A stretch of DNA of 64,000 nucleotides from Massospora cicadina (taxonomy: Eukaryota > Entomophthoromycota > Entomophthoromycetes > Entomophthorales > Entomophthoraceae): positions 95,275-159,274 of the forward strand of contig JAKSZP010008050.1 in NCBI GenBank assembly GCA_022478985.1. Direction: 5' to 3'. The position numbers were made by a program, and so were the translations under genes. Positions 10,060-19,860 of this stretch are shown here, in pieces. The notes under the pieces were generated by a model. The model was not told the origin of the DNA, did no database searches, and worked only from the letters and a program-made list of their open reading frames with translations. Numbering within the stretch: position 1 is the stretch's first letter; each line of letters begins with the position of its first letter.

Positions 10060-10570
10060 GTCCATTAATTAACACTTAAAAATAGTTTCATATTTGCAAA
10101 GACATAGTGCAACTGGCTCACTGGACATGGTACTACCTCAGTTTGTTGAGTAATCTCACTATGCAGAACTTAAGATTGCCTTGGACACATTACTTCAGGC
10201 TCAAAAATTCTTTTCTGAGAAAATAAAAATATAACTATCAGCTTGTCAAGGCATTTTATTAACTGCAACTTGTGGATGGCCAAACCAATTAACTTGCTGA
10301 CCTCTTGGGTGATACTACAGAGTGGCTATACTGTGCAGAGTATAAATTAAAAGAGGTTGTTAGGGAGGGGAGGTATGCAGTGACAAGCTGCCCCATTTAA
10401 CTGTGATAGAAAAATACATGGGTTTTTCAAGTGGTTTGAATTTGCTATAGAGGGGCTTCCAATTGGCAGAAAGCTAAACTGTTGCTATCCACTTTGGATG
10501 TTGCAAGCAATGACCAGGTCACATGTTACCTTAAGAATAGTACTGTAACATATCAAGAGGTGAAGGAGAT
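10060..10570 (+). pseudogene. A1 gag, first part
   Basis: The reading frame near 10480-10570 gives LLSTLDVASNDQVTCYL and then VTYQEVKEI, which matches the capsid region of A3 (40427-40657, minus strand) and A2 (24500-24600). It is interrupted exactly at codon level by the insertion of element C; the frame resumes at 16531. Upstream, 10060-10480 is degenerate gag with a deletion relative to A2. Confidence 0.75.
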
Positions 10571-11414
10571 TGTCAGGAGAGTATCTGTAACTCTCCATTT
10601 CCCAGCGTGGTGGTGCAGATTGCACAGGGCCAACGCCAAGAAACCAGCTAATATAAGGGCAGCTGCTAGTGCCCCGCAGATGGAGCTGGAGCAGCTAACT
10701 GCAAAAGTGGTTATCCACAGTGGTAAACCTTCAACTGAAACAATGGGGTGCTGGGAGGGAGCAGTAGGGGGTGGCACAGGTTGGAGGGAACCTGGGCGGC
10801 CCAATGGAGCACTGAAAGAAGGTCTTACCATTGTTACAATCAACTGGTTAATATATTGAGAGACCTCCTCAAAGAGGTCCATGCACAGGTTAACTGGAAA
10901 TAACATAAAAAATGTGCAAAATCAGGTTTTATTTTAATGGAAAGATGACCAACAAGGAACGTTGGTCAGAGGAAAATGTATTTAAGCTTGGACGGGGAAA
11001 TTGGGGTTATGCTGCAGTGGGCCCAAGCAGCGACTCACCAATAGGGCGATACTTCCATCCAAGTTAGTAAAATAAGCTGAAACTGACTTCACTCAAGTTA
11101 TCAACTGAAGTTGGATTGACCCAAGCGTGTTATTTCATAGCAGGAATGGGTTTCAAATCCTTGTTCCAAAACTAAGCAAACTGAACCATCTGCAAAAATT
11201 TGGTAAATAGTTAGTTTTAACGCGAATGCCTTGCTGCAAGGCTGGGCCCTAAGTTCCTCCTCCAGGCCAACCTGAGCATACCTGGCCTGAACCCAGCGCT
11301 GGTCCACGGTATGCTTCAGGTCTGGAAGGGCCTGAAGTTTCACCTTTTGGGCTTCTTGGCACCCAGCCTTGTCTTTAGCATCTATACCCACAATAACGTC
11401 ATTGGTATATGACG
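10571..11414 (-). repeat. C 3' LTR
   Basis: This LTR matches 15675-16525 base for base over long runs. On the minus strand it holds a TATA-like TTAAATA (10985-10979) and, about 25 bases on, GTTGGTCATCT (10953-10943), the predicted transcript start. An AATAAAA polyadenylation-like signal follows. The U3 part encodes a conserved peptide (see 11101-11442). Confidence 0.9.
10943..10953 (-). promoter_or_regulatory. Self-primer sequence of C (predicted transcript 5' end)
   Basis: GTTGGTCATCT is the exact complement of AGATGACCAAC at the position of the primer-binding site (15662-15672). It lies about 32 bases downstream of a TATA-like box kept in all four C and C' LTRs. In the C 5' LTR the same place (16054-16064) has three changes. 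Confidence 0.75.
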
Positions 11415-11442
11415 TTGCCCTCTCCTCCCTGAGGGGCTCCAC
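11101..11442 (-). pseudogene. Pol C-terminal extension encoded in C 3' LTR U3
   Basis: About 100 codons run from the end of pol into U3, with the phrase LKHTVDQRWVQARYAQVG and then ADGSVCLVLEQGFET. The same peptide is open in the 5' LTR (16204-16455), and diverged versions are readable in both LTRs of C' (LKHTLDQLWVWARYDQVG near 53900; DGSV-LL--QG near 60990). Such conservation suggests that the protein, not just the DNA, was selected. It follows the chromodomain after a frameshift near 11430. Its function is unknown. Confidence 0.65.
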
Positions 11443-11774
11443 CCCCCTCCAGGGGCATGAGCAAGGGAGAAGTCCTTGTGAGTGGGGGCCAACTTCATAG
11501 CGGCAATGATTGGAGGTGACTGCGAGCTGGCGGCCTGGGGGAAACGCTGGTGGAAAGTCTCTATCAATTCTTGGTCATGGGCACAATCCCATGCAGGAAC
11601 CCAACTGTTCTCCACCGCATCAAACCCCTTCCACGACACCAGGTACTCTAGTCTTCTCTTCACATGACGCGAGGCAACAATCTCCTCCACTTCCCACTCC
11701 AGCACCCCATCCACGAGATATGCCTTGGTAATCTCTGGAGGGGGAGCCCTCAAACAACATAAGCTTGCTCTCAT
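11430..11774 (-). pseudogene. Chromodomain of C Pol
   Basis: The frame reads EVEEIVASRHVKRRLEYLV, then SWKGFDAVENSWVPAWD and a final helix around ELIETFHQRFP. This is a canonical chromodomain, including the WKGF and NSWVPA motifs and the tyrosine and tryptophans of the aromatic cage. In chromoviruses it sits at the integrase C-terminus and steers insertion to marked chromatin. It is in a different frame from the GPY/F part upstream. Confidence 0.9.
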
Positions 11775-12256
11775 GGAAGCCAGAAAAGATATGAAACGAG
11801 GGGGAGATCCAACTGGTATGAGGCGTGGCCCGCCTTATTAATAACGCGGTAAGGCCCAATCATCTTAGGTCCCAGCTTCTTTCATGGCTGCTTGATTGGA
11901 ATGTTTTTCGCATCCAGCATCACCAGGTCTCCTTCTTTGTATGCCGGTCCAACCCATCTCTTACTATCTGTGTTCTCCTTGTAAGACTGCATGGCCGCGT
12001 CTGAATTTGTGCTCACCCCTTTGTGGACCTTCTTGATCATTATTGCAAAGTCCGCCACTGCTTCCACCTTGGACCCACAAGCAGGCTCCATGTTGAAGGT
12101 GGGATTGAAGCCATAGTTGGCAAAGAAGGGGGAACAACCGATTGATGCATGTTGCGCGTTGTTATAACTAAATTGGGCCATAGGGAAATGATAAACCCAA
12201 TCTGAATGATCTGCAGTGGTGTAACACCGCAAGAACTGTTCAAGGCAATGATTCAC
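11775..12256 (-). pseudogene. Integrase C-terminal part of C
   Basis: The frame 12256-11882 reads from NHCLEQFLRCY through FSYNNAQHASIGCSPFF to KRWVGPAYKEGDLVMLDAK, typical of the end of the integrase core and the following beta domain. After a TGA at 11884-11882 it continues with KKLGPKMIGPYRVI, the GPY/F domain, to about 11780. It is separated from the core by a TGA at 12259-12257. Confidence 0.88.
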
Positions 12257-12840
12257 TCATTCCGTCTGCCAATCTGATTGGGGGTAATAGGCAGTTGAAC
12301 GGCAAGGGCGTATTTGCAGAGTCTTACACAACTCCTCCCAAAAGACAGAGGTAAACTGGGGGCCCCAATCACTAACTATTTCCTGGGGGACCCCATGAAG
12401 GGTGAACACATGGGTAATGAACAGTCTAGCCATCTCCGCCACAGTGACCATGGTCCAGCAAGGGATAAAGTGGGCGAACTTTGTAAAACGGTCCACCACC
12501 ACCACGATAGCATCATAGCCATCAGAATTAGGTAACTCCACAACGAAATCAACTGATAGGGAAGTCCAAGGGCCCTCATCCTTTTGGACTGGTACCAACA
12601 AACCCGCGAGAGGCTGCTGATTCAGTTTCATTTGGTTGCAGACTAGTCATTCTTTACAGTACCGGCCTACCTGAGCGGCTAATCCCTTCCAATTGTAAGT
12701 GCAGCGGATAAGCTCAAGGGTCTTCGCCTTTCCTGGATGACCAACAGTGATTCCATCGTGATGGTCCTGGATGATTTCCAGGCGAGGTGGTCCAGCAGGA
12801 ACCCATAAGCGCCCCTGGAACCACACCATCTCATCCTTCA
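12257..12840 (-). pseudogene. Integrase core of C
   Basis: The zinc-binding domain is read at about 12840-12640 (HHDGITVGHPGKAKTLELI, then a broken C-x2-C). The catalytic core follows at 12631-12257 with the first aspartate in VVVVDRFTKF, the second in EIVSDWGPQFTS, and the glutamate in the final QTE, directly before a TGA at 12259-12257. The usual next residue there is arginine, so the stop is explained by CGA to TGA. All three catalytic residues are kept. Confidence 0.9.
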
Positions 12841-13535
12841 CATGATAACCTCTGGCAATATCCTCCTGATTCAAGGCGCTCTTTGCAAGGACCATAGTAT
12901 ATTCGGCTGACAACGGCTGAGAAAGGACCACCATTCTGAACATACCATATTCCTCCACATTTTCTAGAGGAGAAAGCGCTGGCTTCTTGGCCAAGGGGAG
13001 TGGGAAGTGGGGATGCAATCTGACTTGGAGGAATCATCAACTGGGTATTGTGCATCTCCACCTCCTTGGGATCAGGAGCTAGGGCAGGGTTGTGGCTTAA
13101 GGTGTCCGCCAACCCATTCTCCTTGCCCTTGGTGAACTCATAAGAAAACACAAATTGGGCAAGGGTCTCATGCCACCGGGTTTGCTGTGGGGTTAGGACA
13201 TGAGGTGCGCGGTAGTACAGCAAAGCATGGTGGTCTGTACGGACGTGGAAGGGTTGGGATGAGCCATGCAAGTGATGACGCCAATAAGTAAGCGCCTCAA
13301 CCACTGCCAATAACTCCTTGTCGTAAATGGCGTAATTTAACTCTGGAAAAGACATCTTCCTTGAAAAATATCCCACTGGATGCTCTATTCCATCTTCGCC
13401 TACTTGTAAAAGGGCTGCTGCTATGGCGAAGTTGGAGGCATCTGAAGCAACAATAAACTCTTTCTTTGGGTCGACATGGCGAAGAACAGAAGTGGACAGC
13501 AATGTACACTTTACTGCTTGGAAGGCGTCCTCCAA
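12831..13535 (-). pseudogene. RNase H and linker of C Pol
   Basis: This 234-codon open frame holds the RT connection and RNase H: IVASDASNFAIAAALLQ, YDKELLAVVEALTYWRHHL, VRTDHHALLYY and NGLADTLSHNP provide the four acidic residues (D, E, D, D) of the active site. After about residue 180 the frame leaves the expected sequence near the start of the integrase zinc domain, which continues in another frame. Confidence 0.9.
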
Positions 13536-13616
13536 AACGGAAGACCACTGTAGTACTTTTGCCCACTCGCTTTATACAAAGGCGCGGCAACTTCAGAAAG
13601 GTTTAGGGTGAACTTC

Positions 13617-13976
13617 TTAAGGGATGTACACGTCCCCAAAAAAACTTCTCAACTCCTTTACTGACGTTGGAGTGGGCCACTCACAAATCGCCTTCTCCAT
13701 GTCTGGAGTTATCATGTGTCCTTGGTTAAACACAACGTTGCCCAGAAACGTGACCTGGGACTTAAAGAACTCGCACTTTGATATTTTCAACGTAAGGCTG
13801 GCTGCCTTTAACCTCTCCACCACTTGCTGAAGGTGAACTGCATGGGACTCCTGATCAGGGGAAAACACCAGGATATCATCCATGTAAGCGACCGCGCATA
13901 CCCCTAACAGGTCCCCCAACTCTGCATCTATGCGGCGTTGGAAGATAGCAGGAGCATTCTTAAGCCCAAAGGGCAT
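13617..13976 (-). pseudogene. Reverse transcriptase palm and thumb of C
   Basis: The frame begins at MPFGLKNAPAIFQRRID and has an intact catalytic YMDD box at 13886-13875, then FFKSQVTFLGNVV. The start is not a real initiation site: the motif is internal to RT, and the upstream half lies in another frame (14019-14783). Confidence 0.92.
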
Positions 13977-14018
13977 GACCTGAAACTGGAAGATCCCCTT
14001 TTCAGGTATGGAATGCGG

Positions 14019-14783
14019 TCAACCACTCTTGTCCCTTTTTAATCCGAATCTGATTGAACGCGTTGAGGCAATCCAACTTGGAGAAGACCTTCGCCTTCTC
14101 CACATAACGTGCAATATGCAAACCCATAGGATGTGATGGAGGTCTGGTACAGTAACGTTGTTTAGGTTATCATAGTCTAAGCAGGGGTGTAAGGTACCAT
14201 CAGACTTCTCCACGAAGAGTAAGGGGGAGCATACAGGGGAGGTACGCTGAAAAATCGCACCCTTGACTATCTGTTCTTTCACCCACACATCCAACGCCTC
14301 TTCCTCCCGGACAGTTAAAGGGTAAATAGGAAAAGAGATACGCACTAGATCCACCATGAGCTTGAAGTCACAATCAAACTCAGAGTGCTCAGGGAGTGCG
14401 TTGGCAGATGCTGCATCAAAAGAGGATTCCAAACCCTCCAAGCAAGAAGGTATAGGGATTTCCATTGAAGGCTTCTGCATTGAGGCAAGGATACAAGGGA
14501 TACGGTGGGGCCAGTGGGTCAAGTCGCCTGGGGCGTTTTCTTTACACAAAGGCACAACAAATGTGCAACCATTCTTCATGGTGAGAGACAATGTATTCTC
14601 CTTCAGGTTAGTTCTTATGTCAAACTTCCGCCACCATTCCACACCCAAAATGATAGGGAACAGGAGGTTTTTGATCGCACTGAAGTAATCAGACAAGTGG
14701 TACTTGCCAACCTGATAATCCACTGTTCCAATGATCTTCAGAGTGAAAAATACCTTGGGACGCCCCTCCTCTAACCACATCAC
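14019..14783 (-). pseudogene. Protease end and RT fingers of C
   Basis: The 254-codon frame covers the end of the aspartic protease (FPIILGVEWWRKFDI), a linker, and the RT fingers with SPLLFVEKSDGTLHPCLDY and NLNNVTVPD, then loses register near 14090. The first RT catalytic aspartate region is frameshifted. The frame overlaps that of the protease active site (14689-14994). Confidence 0.88.
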
Positions 14784-14994
14784 CTGGCAAGTAACTCAGC
14801 CCAAGGTAGTCGGCTAAGTACTGGCCCATATAGTTTCCAGTAGCGCCAGTATCCTCCAAAATAGTAGTGGTAAGTTTCCCAAAAGGCGAGGAGAGGGTGG
14901 CAGTCAATAGAAAATACTTGAAATGGTTTTTATTTATGGAAGATAATGACAACAATTCACCAAAGTTCTCATTATCTAACTCAAGCCTGCACAC
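14689..14994 (-). pseudogene. Aspartic protease of C
   Basis: The active site reads ILEDTGATGNYM, keeping the D-T-G triad of retropepsins. The preceding HFKYFLLTATLSSPFGKLT is repeated almost unchanged in C' (56000-56050). A frameshift near 14750 moves the rest to the next frame. Confidence 0.88.
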
Positions 14995-15010
14995 AGAATG
15001 GGTTTGGGAA

Positions 15011-15364
15011 TCAAAAAGGGGTGGGATATTTGGCCACTCTTAATACTGAGGCCACATACTCCACCATGCCTTCTGCAGGTGCATATACTTGATTATATCT
15101 GAAACGAAGTTCCTTCTCCACCTCCTGAGTGCCCCAGATCATGGTAGAGGTCAACTGTGGGTTCTCAGGGGTAATTTGATACACAGAAATAGAGTCCTCA
15201 TCCAAGCCATATGACCAAACAAAAGGTACAGAGATAGAGGCCAGGGTTTCATTATAAAACGCAGTTTTAGATGCGAATGACCCTATCCCTGAAACTGTGA
15301 TGGAATGCCCAACATTATCCAAGGCCAACACCACCAGGCCCATTTGTGCTGATTCCACCGTCAT
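15011..15364 (-). pseudogene. Gag-like region of C
   Basis: This 117-codon frame lies between the leader and protease. It has no zinc knuckle and no family name I can give. A homologous but more decayed stretch is in C' (MVQVGQSVKGLGVMALDN near 55557). C lacks the upstream gag-like block found in C' (55091-55440). Confidence 0.6.
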
Positions 15365-15485
15365 TGTCTGAATGCGCTGGTTATGGAAAATTTGTTTCTC
15401 AGAATGAAATTTAGTAATCTTGGTGGAAAGTCAGGGAATCACAACTTTCAGACATTAAAGTGTACAACTCCACCAGGTGCGAACA

Positions 15486-15836
15486 TTAAGGGTGATACTT
15501 TCCAGTTGGAGGACACAAAGTAACGCCAAGTTGCTCCAACCTTTGGGAAAATGAGGAAACAGCAGTGCGGTTAATGACAGCCAGAGCCCACAGCTGACGG
15601 ACACTGTTTTCCACTTTGGAAAAGTTCAACGCGGAAAAGTTTGTGCACATAAGAAAATGTGGTTGGTCATCTAATGTCAGGAGAGTATCTGTAACTCTCC
15701 GTTTCCCAGTGTGGCAGTGCAGATTGCACAGGGCCAACGCCAGGAAACCAGCCAATATAAGGGAAGCTACCAGTGCCCCGCAGATGGTGCTGGAGCTGGA
15801 GCAGCTAACTGCAAAAGTGGTTATCCACAGTGGCAA
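15486..15836 (-). pseudogene. Frame crossing the C 5' LTR / PBS junction
   Basis: A frame of 116 codons starts in U5, encodes a hydrophobic, membrane-like stretch (LVASLILAGFLALALCNL), crosses the LTR end and the PBS, and ends in the leader. In the 3' LTR the same frame is open further upstream (10906-10573) and begins with MLFPVNLCMDLFEEVSQYI. The phrase DLFEEVS-x2-I is also read in the C' 3' LTR (near 61165). In the 5' LTR a CAG to TAG change breaks it. It may be the N-terminal part of Gag or a leader peptide. Confidence 0.5.
15662..15672 (-). promoter_or_regulatory. Primer-binding site of C (self-priming type)
   Basis: AGATGACCAAC lies two bases after the 5' LTR. It does not begin TGG and cannot pair with a tRNA CCA end. 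It is the perfect complement of GTTGGTCATCT in the LTR. Tf1 and sushi-group elements prime from the first 11 nt of their own mRNA in this way. Confidence 0.75.
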
Positions 15837-16525
15837 ACCTTCAACTGAAACAACGGGGTGCTAGGAGGGAGCAGTAGGGGGCGGCACAGGTTGGAGGGAA
15901 CCTGGGCGGCCCAATGGAGCACCAAAAAAAAGGTCTTACCATTGTTACAATCAACTGGTTAATATATTGAGAGACCTCCTCAAAGAGGTCCGCGCACAGG
16001 TTAACTGGAAATAACATAAAAAATGTGCAAAATCGGGTTTTATTTTAATAGAAATATGAAAAACAAGGAATGTTGGTCAGAGTAAAAAGTATTTAAGCTT
16101 GGATGGGGAAATTGGGGTTATGTCGCAGTGGGCCCAAGAAGCGACTCACCAATAGGGTGATACTTCCATCCAAGTTAGAAAAATAGGCTGAAACTGACTT
16201 CACTCAAGTTATCAACTGAAGTTGGATTTGACCCAGTCGCGTTATTTCATAGCAGGAACGGGTTTCAAACCCTTGTTCCAAAACTAAGCAAACTGAACCA
16301 TCCGCCTTAATTTGGTAAATAGTTAGTTTTAACGCGAATGCCTTGCTGCAAGGCTGGGCCCTAGGTTCCTCCTCCAGGCCAACCTGAGCATACCTGGCCT
16401 GCACCCAGCGCTGGTCCAAGGTATGCTTCAGGTCCAGAAGGGCCTGAAGTTTCACCTTTGGGCTTCTTGGCGCCCAGCCTTGTCTTTAGCATCTACAACT
16501 ACAATAACGTCATTAGTACATGACA
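15675..16525 (-). repeat. C 5' LTR
   Basis: The 851-bp LTR ends in TGACA next to the GAGTT flank. The TATA-like box is at 16096-16090 and the U3 peptide at 16455-16204. It has small indels relative to the 3' copy, including a 6-bp repeat unit near 15790. Confidence 0.9.
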
Positions 16526-17338
16526 GAGTTAGTGAACCACTTGTTGGGGGACGTGGCAAAAATGGTGAGGTGCAAGGCAGTTTTTGACTATACAGTTTCT
16601 AAATAATGAGTCATTGGTGGAATTTGCAGAGCGGTTCATGGTTGAGACTCATATTTTGATGGGAGAAAACACCTTGACTAGCAAGGAGGTGGGCATAGAA
16701 ATGATGTCAGCTGTCAAGCTATATTTAGAATTGTATAATGCTATGAACCACATTCCTAAGATGATGTGGGGATTTAAAAATTGTCAATTGTTTACAATGT
16801 CTATCTATCACATTTAGTTTCCCCAATGTGGAATGGAAAGCCCCTGCAACTGCTACTGAATCCCCATCAAGAAATGAACACCAATGACTCAGATACAATC
16901 CATTAGTTAATCCTTGCCCTCTTAACATTTTGGTGATCCCTTTTCTCCCTAATTATATGCAACCAAATCATCATCAGCTAAATTACAATTCATCAATAGA
17001 TTTCTGACCTGGACCTGTGGAGCAATACAGAGATGAGTGCCGTTTACAAATGCTTATTTCTCATTCAGTCAAAGAGGTCATTATGCGATTAGCTGTCCAG
17101 GAAAACTGAATATCCATGCAGTACCCGTTGCCACAAATTAGCATGGAAAAGATTAAGTGGAGTAGAGATGGGACACTCTACTTCTACTAATCCAGATCTA
17201 TTAATCCCTGATGGTTTCTGAATCACTTTTTTGGTACTAGTACTCACTATACTGATTCATTATATTAACAAATTTCTTATAATAACTTGCTTTAAACTGA
17301 GAGAGACCCCAAGAATGCAAACTTGAAGTTCTGCTGAA
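16526..17338 (+). pseudogene. A1 gag, second part
   Basis: The capsid frame interrupted at 10570 resumes here. At 16584-16760 it reads LNNESLVEFAERFMVETHI and then LYLELYNAMNH, matching A3 (FHQNETLIKFAD, 40427-40500) and A2 (24690-24830). A decayed CCHC zinc knuckle with QRGHYAISCPGK is near 17070-17110; the C-x2-C half is frameshifted. Stops are common. Confidence 0.8.
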
Positions 17339-17965
17339 ATGTACAAAACCTTATGCTTGGCAAATCCTCGAATGAAATGGTACAGCTGCAGTCAGACCCT
17401 CAACACGTGTTGCAACCCTAGAGGAAGTGAGTGTGGAGGTTTCTGCAGAGAAAATTCTCAAAAGTATCACATGTTGACGCTGGCATTATCACATTTCTGG
17501 ATAGCAAAAAGTCCCTTGGATGTTCAAAGAATAAACACCAATGGTTCCTATTATTCAGAGTGTACCTACTGTGATATTTTTGTTCAGAACACAAAAACCT
17601 GGGTATTTATAGATACTGGTGCTCCAGTTAATGTGATCTCCATCAATTATGTGTCTAAGCTTCCTTTAAAACTGGATGTGGACCACAGAGTAGTGTATTG
17701 GACCGTGGGGGCACGAAGAACTGTGTCAGAGGGTGCATATAGCATGTTGCCTTTGAGTCTTGGGTCAGTTGGTGCATCCGCTCCAGCTGTGGATTTGCCA
17801 TATATTAACTACAACATGTTGATCAGCACTGAGTTCATGCGGCGATTTATGGCCATGGTCAATATGGCGGATGAAACCATCAGTATCCTAGGACAACAGA
17901 TTCCTATTTACTTTACCTCCTGCGGAGTCCCAAAGGACCATTTCGCTTCAGCTAGATCAATTTAG
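17339..17965 (+). pseudogene. A1 aspartic protease
   Basis: The 208-codon frame has VFIDTGAPVNVIS with an intact D-T-G (17612-17620), then YNMLISTEFMRRF and ISILGQQIPIYFTS. Length and order match the protease of A3. The frame ends in a stop before the linker to RT. Confidence 0.88.
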
Positions 17966-18179
17966 ATGTAGTAATGGGATAATTCATGTTTGATATTGGT
18001 GGATGAAGCGGGGACCTGAGCCCTTCCTAGCCAGACTTATGAGTACAACAGTATTCCACTGTGGGCGGCAAGCGCTTTAAGTATACCTTCTGGGCATCAG
18101 GTCATAATAGGGACAGAGCCTAAAATAGATGTCCCCGATGGACTATATGGGGATATTTTGGGGCCATACCAGCAATTGC

Positions 18180-19250
18180 AGCTCAAACCCCATGTGACTC
18201 CGGACTACTGTTACCAGGATATGGGGAAGTGAAGGTACTGCTAGCAAACCTCCAGAAGGAGGCAATCATGGTCCAACGGCACCAAGTGGTGGCTTATTTA
18301 CACTTGACTCCTATGGATGAAGTCCACCATATTCATGATTTTGGGTTGTGGGAGGACCTTGGAATACCTGTAAAAACCTCATTTTGCGTAATGACAGTGG
18401 TTCTATGGGAATCTCTGACTGGGATGTCAGAGGAACATAAAGATAGAGTCATGGCCCTGTTTGAAAAATACTGAGATATTTTTGCTTCCAATGACCACAA
18501 TTTGAGATGCACACATGGGTTGATGCATTGGGTGACATGGGAGATCACCCTCCCATTTGGTCACAGCCCATTTGGCTTCAAGGCTACAGAGGAAGTAATC
18601 TCCAATGAGGTAAACAAATTGATTGAGCTTGGGATGAAAGAGCCATCCAATAGTTCATGGGCATTGCAAGTGCTAATTGTTAAGAAAAAAGGTGGGACAA
18701 ACTGAGTAGTCATTGATTACCAGAAGCTTAATAGTGTCACTAAGAAGGATTCCTAAGCTCTCCCATGGATTGACGACGCTTTAGACCAGCTGGGAGGCGC
18801 CAACTACTTCTCTGCCATGGACTTGATATTGGGGTACTGGCAGATTGAGTTGCCAGTGGTGTAACTTGAAAAATGTGCAATAATCACCTCAAAGGGGTTT
18901 TTCTGGCCTACACATATGCCACAGGGTTTGTGCAACACCCCAGCTACGTTCCAGCGTGCTACTGATGCGATCTTGGGTGATCTGAAGCTGTCTTGCGTTC
19001 TAGTCTACCTTGATGATATCAACGTGTTCTCAAGGTCATTCACAGAGCATCTTGGCCACTTAGAACAAGTGTTCCGCTGTCTTGCTGCTGCTGACATCAA
19101 GATCAAGCCTCAGAAATGTCATTTTTTAAGGAACAATTGGAATAGTTGGATTTTTAGTGGACTCAAAAGGGCTTAAACCACAGCTGGCAAAGGTAGAAGC
19201 TATATTTAAGATGACTAGGCTAGGAAATAAGCGAGATATCCAGGTGTTTT
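18180..19250 (+). pseudogene. A1 reverse transcriptase
   Basis: Several frames, broken by stops, read VLLANLQKEAIMVQRHQVV (linker), LIVKKKGGTN, VIDYQKLNSVTKKD, MPQGLCNTPATFQRATD and YLDDINVFSRSF. The catalytic YLDD (19006-19017) is intact. The TGA at 18703-18705 stands where A3 has tryptophan (TGG to TGA). Confidence 0.88.
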
Positions 19251-19860
19251 TTGGATGGTTGGTTACTCCTGGCGTTTCATTATAAACTTCAGCTATATTG
19301 GGTCACTGCTCTTTGAGTTGTTAAAGAAGAACGTCACCTTCAATTGTATAGAACGATGTCAGAACGCTTTTGATGTCCTGCGGAATGCGTTGGCTAGTGT
19401 ATCTGGTTTACAATACCCTAATTTTGATAAGGAATTTATTGTACAAACGTATGCTTCCCTTTTTGCCGTAGGGGCCGTTCTATCTCAAAAAGATGATAAG
19501 GGTGGAGCATCCCATTGCATTTTGCAGCTGAAGCCTGAATTGTCATGAACATAACTACACTGTGACTGAGTGGGAGTGCTTGGCGTCATTATATGCTTAT
19601 GAAAAGTTCTGGTATACCTCCAAGGGGTGAAATTCAAAGTAGTAACCAATCATGTCTCCTTGCATTAGCTGCAGAATCTCTGGGAACTAGAAGGGTGGCT
19701 TGCGCAATGGGCTTTGAAGCTCCAGGCTTATGACTTTAAAGTAATACACTGGTCAGGGGAAAAACATCAGAATGAGGACTGTCTCTCACGATTACCAACG
19801 GTGGACATTACACCAGATTTGTCTGACATCATGTAAAAGCAGATGATTGTATAAAAATAT
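19251..19860 (+). pseudogene. A1 RT connection and RNase H
   Basis: A frame at 19255-19548 reads NVTFNCIERCQNAFDVLRNA and VGAVLSQKDDKGGASH, the start of RNase H. The rest follows in other frames, to a phrase close to DCLSRLPTVDITPDLSD near 19790. The first catalytic aspartate is lost (QTYASLF in place of a D-A-S type motif). Confidence 0.8.

Larger units (their letters stand above)
10571..16525 (-). mobile_element. Chromodomain LTR retrotransposon C, nested in A1 gag
   Basis: Two LTRs of 844 and 851 bp bound the element; the terminal pairs are TGTCA and TGACA (the left copy ends TGACG). The flanks GAGAT (10566-10570) and GAGTT (16526-16530) are a 5-bp duplication with one change: joining them restores an uninterrupted family A gag frame. 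The internal part encodes gag, protease, RT, RNase H, integrase and chromodomain on the minus strand. The LTRs look about 93-95% alike by eye, and pol is the best preserved in the window, so this is one of the younger insertions. Confidence 0.92.

Noticed and set aside
10553..10906. Treating the hydrophobic LTR frame as an envelope gene
   Set aside because: It lies in the LTR, lacks any envelope feature and is too short. It is described instead as an LTR-spanning frame of unknown role.
17226..17250. TTTTTTGGTACTAGTACTC, like the micro-insertion tail
   Set aside because: It aligns without a gap to family A coding sequence at 25300 and has no flanking duplication.
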